Translations under genes and position numbers: made by a program | Shown: piece after piece, positions 14,962 through 21,241 of the stretch | Position numbering within the stretch: position 1 is the stretch's first letter | Layout: each line of letters starts with the position of its first letter | Notes under the pieces: model-generated | Told to the model about the DNA's origin: nothing | Seen by the model: only the letters and a program-made list of their open reading frames with translations | Databases searched by the model: none | Source of the DNA: SM23-62 sp964575235 | GTDB taxonomy: Bacteria; Bacteroidota; Bacteroidia; Bacteroidales; SM23-62 | NCBI GenBank assembly: GCA_964575235.1 | Contig: CAZNQG010000054.1 | Span: 1-22,456 of the forward strand | Direction: 5' to 3' | Length of the DNA stretch: 22,456 nt

Positions 14962-15378
14962 ATGACAGAGGGTGAAGCAAAGACCATACCTCTCGGCAGG
15001 AAAAAGATCCTTATGGTTGATCCCGACCTTGCAAGCTACCGGCTTACCGCTTACCAGCTGGCAATGTATGAGATCGAGCCGATCCATTCCGTTTGCGGCC
15101 GCGAGGCAATCCGCCTGTTCCGGGAAGATCCCGCCATCGATATCATCATCACCGAGCTGGAGGTGCCGGGACTGGACGGTTTCGGGATCCTCAGGAAGGC
15201 AAGGGAGATCCGGCCGGGTATCCCGGTGATCGCACAGACCGCCTACGTTTATGAAGAGATCAGGCGAAGGTGCCGGGACTCCGGTTTCAACGAATACATT
15301 CCTAAGCCGGTTGATCCGGAATTATTCGCCGGTACGATAAAAAAATATATACTGCCTTTTGCCGGCAAGAATACATGA
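14962..15378 (+). CDS. Stand-alone receiver (CheY-like) domain protein with Glu at the phosphoacceptor site
   Basis: A 138-aa protein made of one receiver domain. KKILMVDPDLAS gives the first strand and acidic pocket, where one of the two usual Asp residues is Pro. DIIITELEVPGLDGFGIL (about 60-77) corresponds to the usual DLxLxDxxMPGMDG, with E65 exactly where the phosphorylated Asp should be. The conserved Thr (AQTAY) and Lys (YIPKPVDPE) remain. Such a protein cannot be phosphorylated in the usual way and may be locked in a state resembling the phosphorylated one. There is no output domain. The frame stays open upstream to a TTG at 14917, but that lies on the promoter, so I chose ATG at 14962 (GTG at 14956 possible). 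It is divergent from the XRE gene and convergent with the OmpA gene. Confidence 0.85.
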   Translation: MTEGEAKTIPLGRKKILMVDPDLASYRLTAYQLAMYEIEPIHSVCGREAIRLFREDPAIDIIITELEVPGLDGFGILRKAREIRPGIPVIAQTAYVYEEIRRRCRDSGFNEYIPKPVDPELFAGTIKKYILPFAGKNT

Positions 15379-15396
15379 TCCCGGTATTCGGACCGC

Positions 15397-17469
15397 CTAT
15401 TTGCTCAGGATCTCGAATTCAACCCTCCGGTTTCTCGCCCTTCCCTCGGGTGTGTCGTTGGGAGCGATCGGCCTGGAGAAAGCATACCCTTTGGCATCAA
15501 GCCTGCCCGGGTCGATCCCATGCTCAACCAGGTAGGAAACAACCGATTCCGCTCTCGCCTGTGAAAGCCGGGTATTCACTTTCAGGGAACCGGTATTGTC
15601 GGTATGCCCGGATATTTCCATGCGGATCGTGGGATTGCTTTCCATGAACTTAAGAACCTGTTCCAACTGGGCATACGATTCGGGTTTCAGGGTGGCCTTT
15701 GCCGTCTCGAAAAATATGTTTTCCAGTACAACCGTGGCCCCGACCTCCACTTTCTTCAGCCCGAAATCCCTGCGGATCTCTTCGTCGGATCCCTCTCCCG
15801 AAACATCCACGATGTCCAGGAAGAACAGATAATCCGTAGCCACGATTTCGATCCCGTAGGCTTTCCCTTCCGGCAGGCTGGCCCGGTAGTATCCGGTATC
15901 GTTTGCTACGGCCGTGGTCACCACCTTGCCGGCATCAACATCGATGAAATTCAGTTTGGCCATGACACCGTCAAGGCTTTCAGCATCGAAGACCTTGCCC
16001 GTCAGAATATAGGAGGTGTCGATGGCGATGGCCAGCGGAGGTGTGAAGAATCCCCTTTTGCCTTCCTCCCGGATACCCGCGATGAGGATGTCTTCTGTGC
16101 TCATCCTCATTTCCTTTTCTTCCCCAAGGAAAACGATCCTGTAAAGGTCCTTGCCGCCGACACCCCCCATGCGGTTGGCCGAGTAATATGCATATCTGGA
16201 CCCGGGAGTGACCTTGTAAAAGATGTCGTCGTCGGGAGAATTGATGGGGTATCCCATGTTCCGGGCGGGACTCCATTCCCCGAAATCGTTCCGCTCGGAT
16301 TTAAAGACATCGAAACCTCCCATGGTATTATGTCCCTTGCTTGAAAAATAAAGCGTGTTCCCGTCCGGGGATATAAATACGGCCTCCTCGTTGTATGGGG
16401 TGTTTATCTCCTTGCCTATATTCTGTGGTTCCTTCCACCTGCCGAAGGCATCCTGTTCGGAGTAAAATATATCCTTGCCCCCCGTGCTTGTCTTTTCGTT
16501 ATCCGATACAAAATAAAAAGTCTTTCCGTCCGGGCTGAGGCACATGGTCGTCTCCCGGTTTTTTGAACGGAGCCTGGAATTCACGTTCCTGGGTGCGCCC
16601 CACTTACCCCCCTTGAGGGTGCTCACGTATATGCCCCCGCCTCCTTTATATCCCCGGTAGATGTACAGCTGTGTTCCATCGGCAGACAATCCTACGGCCG
16701 CTGTATTGTGGTTGGGTTCATTGACGGGTTTTCCCAGGTTCCTGGCCGGCTTCCACCGGTCCCCGTCGGCAGAGGCCACGTATACATCCTCGTAGGGTTT
16801 GTTGTCAATCGGGCTGCGTTTTGCCTTTTCGCTGTGTTCCCTGCGGCTGGTAAAATAGACCGCTGTATCACCCGGTGCAAAAATCGCATTATAATCGTCT
16901 CCCACCGAGTTGACCTGCTCGCCCATGTTGTTTATGATCACACGCTGGGGACTGGCAACCAGTTCCTTGCCATTTTCACATTCCTGGATCAGTTTATCGA
17001 TGACAGGTCTCTCCAGTGCCAGCTGCTTTGGAGAAAGCGATTCCTTGTATTTCTGGTACTGGTGAATGGCCTCGTCAAACTCCAGGGTAAGATGGTAGGC
17101 CTGTCCCCCGAGGAACCGGATGTCCCGGGCCACGTTCTCATCGGCAAGAAAAGCGCGGGTCAGGTATTTGATCGATTCAAACTTGTCGTCCGAAAAGAGA
17201 TAACAGACCCCGATCTTATAATTGAGCTCCGCGTTTTCTGTATTGTACTTTGCTGCAAGAAGATAATGTCCCCGGGCCTCCCGGTAGGTGCCCTTCCCGG
17301 CCTTATAAAGTTTGTCGCCCATTTTGACGTTCTTCCAGGCCTCCTCCAACCCCTCTTCCGCATCCGTTTTGAACTCGGACTTCTTTATCTTGACCGGCTG
17401 CTGGGTGTGTGCGGTCACCGTAAAAAACAGGTAAAAACAGACCATCAGAAAGTACCTCAAATATCTCAT
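15397..17469 (-). CDS. PorE-like OmpA-family protein (TPR, beta-propeller, CRD, OmpA)
   Basis: A roughly 690-aa exported protein. Signal peptide is at about 1-23 (YFLMVCFYLFFTVTAHTQ). TPR-like helices follow at about 45-150. A PD40/WD40-like propeller spans about 190-460, with repeated LSPDGKTFYFVSD, ISPDGNTLYFSSKG and GGFDVFKSE units. A carboxypeptidase-regulatory-like fold lies at about 500-570 (LTGKVFDAESLDG, NDTGYYRASLPEG). An OmpA peptidoglycan-binding domain ends the protein (SGHTDNTGS, LSQARAESVVSYL, NRRVEFEI). This order matches PorE, a type IX secretion component thought to tie the machine to the cell wall; Bacteroidota carry several paralogues, so identity with PorE itself is uncertain. 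Start ATG 17469 or GTG 17475. It follows the TPR gene by only a few bases and is probably cotranscribed with it. Confidence 0.85.
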   Translation of the reverse strand: MRYLRYFLMVCFYLFFTVTAHTQQPVKIKKSEFKTDAEEGLEEAWKNVKMGDKLYKAGKGTYREARGHYLLAAKYNTENAELNYKIGVCYLFSDDKFESIKYLTRAFLADENVARDIRFLGGQAYHLTLEFDEAIHQYQKYKESLSPKQLALERPVIDKLIQECENGKELVASPQRVIINNMGEQVNSVGDDYNAIFAPGDTAVYFTSRREHSEKAKRSPIDNKPYEDVYVASADGDRWKPARNLGKPVNEPNHNTAAVGLSADGTQLYIYRGYKGGGGIYVSTLKGGKWGAPRNVNSRLRSKNRETTMCLSPDGKTFYFVSDNEKTSTGGKDIFYSEQDAFGRWKEPQNIGKEINTPYNEEAVFISPDGNTLYFSSKGHNTMGGFDVFKSERNDFGEWSPARNMGYPINSPDDDIFYKVTPGSRYAYYSANRMGGVGGKDLYRIVFLGEEKEMRMSTEDILIAGIREEGKRGFFTPPLAIAIDTSYILTGKVFDAESLDGVMAKLNFIDVDAGKVVTTAVANDTGYYRASLPEGKAYGIEIVATDYLFFLDIVDVSGEGSDEEIRRDFGLKKVEVGATVVLENIFFETAKATLKPESYAQLEQVLKFMESNPTIRMEISGHTDNTGSLKVNTRLSQARAESVVSYLVEHGIDPGRLDAKGYAFSRPIAPNDTPEGRARNRRVEFEILSK

Positions 17470-17482
17470 TCTCACGCGTTAT

Positions 17483-18538
17483 TTATGGTTGATCACATTC
17501 TGAAAGGTATTCACTGGCTTCCTCCACGCCCAGTTCGGCTGCCTTTCGCCAGTCCTCGCACGCCCCGTTCAGGTCGCCCAACAGTTCCTTGATGAATCCC
17601 CGGTTCAGGAATGCGATGCCGTACTCGTTGTTTAATTCCACCGCCTTATCCAGCAAAACAACGGCTTCGGAGACGTTGTTTTGTCTGGCAAGGGTATTGC
17701 CCTTGTTGTTATAGGCCAGGGGAAAATCCTCCTTAAGCTGGATTACGCGGTCAAAATCCTCCAGTGCCCCGTTGTAATCCCCGAGTTGGAAACGGGCGCT
17801 GCCCCGGTTGTTGTACGCCTGATAGAAGGAGGTGTCCAGCTTGATGGCAACGGAGTAATCATCGATGGCTCCCTGGAAATCACCCAGCCTGGTCTTTACA
17901 CTACCCATGTTTTCGTAGGCCTGCGGAAAATCAGGCTTTAAGTTAACGGCTTGCCTGTAATCGTAAATGGCTCCCTGGAAATCACCCAGCAGGCGTTTGG
18001 CCGTCCCCCGGTCATGATAGGCCATGGCATATCTGGAGTCAAGGGAAATGGCTTCGGTAAAATCAAGAATGGATCCTGTATAATCATCCTTCAGCAGTTT
18101 GTAAAGACCCCTGTAATAATATACAAATGCTTGCTTGTATCCGTTCATAAGGGCGGCACTAAGGTCCGCATGGACCATCTCTTCGGGTGATTCGTTCATC
18201 CTTGCATATCCCCGGTAGAAATACGCTTCACCCAGGGATGGATTGATTTCAATGGCCATGGTGAAATCCTGAATAGCTTCATTCAGGTTGTTCAGTTGCA
18301 GGTTTACCTTGCCCCGGGTCAGGTAGGCAAGGTCATAATTCGGGTTGTAATCGAGGGCCGCGGAAAAATATTCCAGGGCCACCCAGTAGCTGTTTTCGGC
18401 AATGCTTTCGATTCCCATGTTGTAAGCCACCTGAGCCTCTTTCTTATTTTTAAGGCTGACCTGCTGCGCATCTACCGTGATGGAGGGGAGAACGACAAGG
18501 GACAGGCAAGCGACTAGTGGAAAGAAGATTTTCCTCAT
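17483..18538 (-). CDS. Secreted tetratricopeptide-repeat protein, partner of the OmpA protein
   Basis: A 351-aa protein with a signal peptide (MRKIFFPLVACLSLVVLPS, cleavage near VDAQ) and about eight consecutive TPR units covering the mature part. Examples are YNPNYDLAYLTRGKVNLQLN, YAMAYHDRGTAKRLLGDFQG and FYQAYNNRGSARFQLGDYNG. The final unit ends GACEDWRKAAELGVEEA. It probably lies in the periplasm as a protein-binding scaffold. The PorE-like gene begins 7 to 13 bases after its stop, so the two are very likely translated from one message, perhaps forming a complex. It resembles the 412-aa TPR protein earlier in the window in repeat style but is not a close copy. Confidence 0.82.
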   Translation of the reverse strand: MRKIFFPLVACLSLVVLPSITVDAQQVSLKNKKEAQVAYNMGIESIAENSYWVALEYFSAALDYNPNYDLAYLTRGKVNLQLNNLNEAIQDFTMAIEINPSLGEAYFYRGYARMNESPEEMVHADLSAALMNGYKQAFVYYYRGLYKLLKDDYTGSILDFTEAISLDSRYAMAYHDRGTAKRLLGDFQGAIYDYRQAVNLKPDFPQAYENMGSVKTRLGDFQGAIDDYSVAIKLDTSFYQAYNNRGSARFQLGDYNGALEDFDRVIQLKEDFPLAYNNKGNTLARQNNVSEAVVLLDKAVELNNEYGIAFLNRGFIKELLGDLNGACEDWRKAAELGVEEASEYLSECDQP

Positions 18539-18706
18539 TTACCAAGGATGTTTAATTGACTTTGAAATATACGCATTTCAATATTTTTAGGTTCCCGGAC
18601 TGCAACAAATTTTATTAAAAATAAAAAAAAAGAGTATTTTTAAGTTTGAAATTAAAGCAGTATTTTTTTTTCATTATATTCATAAAGTTCTGCATATCCG
18701 TTATAT
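18539..18706. promoter_or_regulatory. AT-rich divergent regulatory region with a -7 element for the HPt gene
   Basis: This 168-base gap between the divergent TPR and HPt genes is much richer in A and T than its surroundings. It holds long A and T tracts (for example 18620-18632 and 18661-18670). TAAGTTTG at 18641-18648 on the plus strand is a perfect TAnnTTTG, which would give a leader of about 53 bases for the HPt gene. On the minus strand TATATTTC (18571-18564) is one base off the consensus for the TPR-OmpA operon. No good -33 is seen for either. Confidence 0.45.
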
Positions 18707-19039
18707 ATGAAAACGGACCTCAGCTATTTGGAGGCCATGACGGAGGGAGACAAAGGTCTGATAAAGGAATTAATCGGTATCTTTTCAACACAGGTTGAAG
18801 AATACATCACCCAGATGCGCAAGTTTCTTGATGAAAAGAACTGGGGAGAGCTCAGCAAACTGGCCCATAAGGTTAAATCCACGGTGGCCATAATGGGGAT
18901 GAAGGATCTTTCCGAAAAGATGAAGGAGCTGGAGTTGCTGTCGAAAAAGAAAGAGAAGACCGGCACCTATGCCGGTTACATCGATCATTTTACCAACGAA
19001 TGCAGGGAAGCTGTTATTGAGCTCAGTCTTTACGAATGA
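18707..19039 (+). CDS. Stand-alone histidine phosphotransfer (HPt) protein
   Basis: A 110-aa four-helix-bundle protein. The phosphoacceptor is H54 in KLAHKVKSTVAIMGM, matching the HPt pattern AHxxKS followed by a small-residue stretch. The N-terminal helix (LIKELIGIFSTQVEEYITQM) and the final helix are typical. Its role is to relay phosphate between receiver domains of hybrid kinases and response regulators. No kinase is nearby. The only receiver protein in the window (14962-15378) lacks its Asp, so it cannot be a phosphate partner. A STAS-domain gene follows 62 bases downstream, probably on the same transcript. No clear ribosome-binding site precedes the ATG at 18707. Confidence 0.85.
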   Translation: MKTDLSYLEAMTEGDKGLIKELIGIFSTQVEEYITQMRKFLDEKNWGELSKLAHKVKSTVAIMGMKDLSEKMKELELLSKKKEKTGTYAGYIDHFTNECREAVIELSLYE

Positions 19040-19101
19040 TGCACCGGGATACAGGAAAAAAGAGGCCATATATAAAGGCGGTATTTAAAATAGGGTAAAT
19101 C

Positions 19102-19440
19102 ATGTTAAAAACAGAAACCATCCAGGACATTATCGTGGTCCGGTTTGATAATGTCAACCGTTTTAATGCATTGATTGCTGAACCTGTGAAGGAGCAGTTA
19201 AAGCAATATTTCAACAAACCAAAAACCAAGCTCATTCTCAACCTCGAAAACATCGATTTTATAGACAGTACGGGATTCGGGGTGTTCTTGTCCATTATGA
19301 AAACCGCCAATAATAATTACGGTTTCTTTAAAATATGCAGTATCAATCCAGAGGTAATGGAATTATTTAAGCTCCTCCAGTTGCACAATGTTTTCGAGAT
19401 CTACAGTTCCCTGGAGGATTGCATTGAAAGCTTCCAGTAA
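19102..19440 (+). CDS. STAS-domain protein, anti-sigma factor antagonist-like
   Basis: A 112-aa single STAS domain of the SpoIIAA/RsbV type. The characteristic LNLENIDFIDSTGFGVFLSI stretch includes S56 in DSTG, the residue phosphorylated by partner-switching kinases in this family. The first strand IIVVRFDNVNRFNAL and the C-terminal helix (VMELFKLLQLHNVFEIYSSL) also fit. Such proteins release a target by binding an HATPase-type kinase when unphosphorylated. No RsbW-like kinase or PP2C phosphatase is in the window. It follows the HPt gene and has no TAnnTTTG element in the 62-base gap, so the two are probably cotranscribed. Confidence 0.88.
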   Translation: MLKTETIQDIIVVRFDNVNRFNALIAEPVKEQLKQYFNKPKTKLILNLENIDFIDSTGFGVFLSIMKTANNNYGFFKICSINPEVMELFKLLQLHNVFEIYSSLEDCIESFQ

Positions 19441-19450
19441 CCGTTCCCCT

Positions 19451-19464
19451 GTACGCTTCCGTAC
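19451..19464 (+). terminator. Small hairpin after the STAS gene
   Basis: GTACG-CTTC-CGTAC is a perfect 5-bp stem with a 4-base loop, ten bases after the STAS stop. No T run follows, only TCTTCC, so it may stabilise the 3' end or be a weak terminator. The rest of the gap to 19632 shows nothing else I can name. Confidence 0.25.
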
Positions 19465-19632
19465 TCTTCCTGTACCATAGCGTTCAGTTCGCCCTGAAAA
19501 ACAACCGGTCCAACACAATGATTTGCTTTTATTTGCGATGTATGGCATGAATCCTGCATTGTTTACAGGGAAGGTTTTCCGGCAAGAGTCTTCAGCCTAT
19601 TTTCAAGCTTTGACCAAAATCGACGTGTACCG

Positions 19633-20868
19633 ATGAGGCAAAAGCAAGACCATTCGACCTGGATCCTGTTCGGTGTGCTTATTTTTTTCATTCTTTCCTT
19701 GTCACCCGGTAACTGTCCTGCACAGGACAGGATTACGAGCCTGCCGTTTCGCATGGCCAATAACCTGATCGTCATCGACGCCAGGGTAAACGATTCGGAT
19801 ACCATGCATTTCATACTCGATTCGGGACTGAAAAATTCCATCATCTGCGAAATGGACAGCGGCGAAGTCCTGGACCTGCAGGAGGCAAGGGAGATCCATG
19901 TGCTGGGCCTCGGCAACGGCACACCGCTGGAGGCCATCCACAGCAGGGGAAACATACTTCAGCTCGGTGAGATGGACTTCCCCGGGCAGGATTTCATGGT
20001 ACTCTCAGGGACTGTCCTTCAGTTGTCGCAGAAAATGGGAATGCGTATTCACGGTTTGATCGGAATGCAGGCCTTCTATCGCTACGTGGTTGAGATCGAT
20101 TATATGAAACAGCACATATCCATTTCAGATCCCGGATCATTCCGGTATCCAAGACCGGGCAGGTATGCGGCGATCCCTATGCAAATCGAAGCAGGGAAGC
20201 CGTTCATCCGGATCAATATCGTCACCGATGAGGGGGAGACCCGTGTCCTGAAGCTGCTTCTGGATTCCGGTGCAAGCAATGCCATCTGGCTTGATGCGAA
20301 CAGCCTCACGGGATTCCCCATTCCGGAAAAAACCCTTTACTGCCACCTGGGCTGCGGGATCAGCGGGAACATCAAAGGACTTCTGGGCAGGATCGCCCGG
20401 GTTGACATAGGACCCTACAGCTTCTCCGATGTGCTCGTATCCTTCCCCGATTCCATGTCCATCGCCCGGCAGGAACCCGTTCAGGGAAGGAACGGAAGCC
20501 TGGGTTCGGAGATCCTTAAAAGGTTCTACGTCATCCTCGATTTCCCCGGCAAGCAGATCCTGTTGAGGCCCAACCGCAAATTCCCGGAAAAATTCCGTTA
20601 CGATATGAGTGGAATGGAGATTATGGCGGAAATCCCGGGAAAGGCCGCATATCTGGTTTCAGGGGTTCGGGAAGGATCGGTGGCGGACCGGGTCGGGGTC
20701 CGGCCCGGCGACCGAATCATAAGCATCCATGGTGTTCCCGTGCAACACTTCAGCCTGGACGACATTTACCGGACCCTGTACGGGCAAAACGGTAAAAGGT
20801 TCTGGATGGAAGTGCTGCGGGAGGGGAAAAAGATCAAGTTCCGCTTTAATCTTGAAGAATACATCTGA
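19633..20868 (+). CDS. Tandem retropepsin-like aspartyl protease family protein with C-terminal PDZ domain
   Basis: A 411-aa exported protein. An N-terminal hydrophobic segment (about 10-24, ILFGVLIFFILSLSP) is the signal peptide or anchor. Two retropepsin-like halves follow: the first with FILDSG (D63-S-G) and the second with LLLDSGASNAIW (D211-S-G-A). GLIGM and LGSEILKRFYVILDF match the strands near the flap ends. A PDZ domain sits at about 338-409 (VREGSVADRVGVRPGDRIIS). The pair of Asp residues could form one active site. Retropepsin-like enzymes use DTG or DSG, so both triads look intact; the first is followed by Leu-Lys rather than Ala/Thr-Ser and may be weaker. This protein type is common in Bacteroidota; substrates are unknown. 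A hairpin with T run follows the stop. Confidence 0.85.
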   Translation: MRQKQDHSTWILFGVLIFFILSLSPGNCPAQDRITSLPFRMANNLIVIDARVNDSDTMHFILDSGLKNSIICEMDSGEVLDLQEAREIHVLGLGNGTPLEAIHSRGNILQLGEMDFPGQDFMVLSGTVLQLSQKMGMRIHGLIGMQAFYRYVVEIDYMKQHISISDPGSFRYPRPGRYAAIPMQIEAGKPFIRINIVTDEGETRVLKLLLDSGASNAIWLDANSLTGFPIPEKTLYCHLGCGISGNIKGLLGRIARVDIGPYSFSDVLVSFPDSMSIARQEPVQGRNGSLGSEILKRFYVILDFPGKQILLRPNRKFPEKFRYDMSGMEIMAEIPGKAAYLVSGVREGSVADRVGVRPGDRIISIHGVPVQHFSLDDIYRTLYGQNGKRFWMEVLREGKKIKFRFNLEEYI

Positions 20869-20875
20869 GCCCTGC

Positions 20876-20895
20876 AAGAATCCCATTCTTTTTTT
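20876..20895 (+). terminator. Probable terminator after the aspartyl protease gene
   Basis: AAGAAT (20876-20881) and ATTCTT (20885-20890) form a 6-bp AT-rich stem with loop CCC, running into seven consecutive T (20889-20895). It lies 7 bases after the stop. The stem is weak, so the call is moderate. Confidence 0.45.
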
Positions 20896-20953
20896 GAATT
20901 TATCAACTGCTTTCATTATTTATACATTCGCTTGATCATCACACGGAATCAAC

Positions 20954-21173
20954 TTGAACAGGATCGCCGTACTTCTTATTGCACTGGGTATATTGTCATC
21001 CTGAAGGCAGGATATCCTTCCGATCACGCTTGGCCGAATTCATTGAAGATGCCGCTCCATTCGTCGACAGGGCCGTACGGGTCCGCGGCAAGAAGGGGAT
21101 GACGGGAAGGGGAGCCTGGCTGACCGCGGCGGGGATTGTCATCCCGGCGATTTTCTTGCTGCTATATCTATAA
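20954..21173 (+). pseudogene. Possible decayed small lipoprotein or membrane-peptide gene
   Basis: The 373-base stretch 20869-21241 has no secure gene. In one frame, TTG at 20954 begins a lipoprotein-like leader (NRIAVLLIALGILSS) that stops at a TGA exactly where the lipobox Cys codon would be. In another frame (open from TTG 20979 to the TAA ending at 21173) the sequence reads coding-like, with RLAEFIEDAAPFVDRAV and a C-terminal membrane helix GAWLTAAGIVIPAIFLLLYL. Joining them needs a frameshift. It may be a broken gene, or a genuine 64-aa or shorter membrane peptide with an uncertain start. I recognise no family. Confidence 0.25.
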
Positions 21174-21241
21174 ATCAGTTGTTCAAAGTTTGATTTTCAC
21201 TATATTGCGTTGTAAATTAATACCAACCACAATCCGATGCC

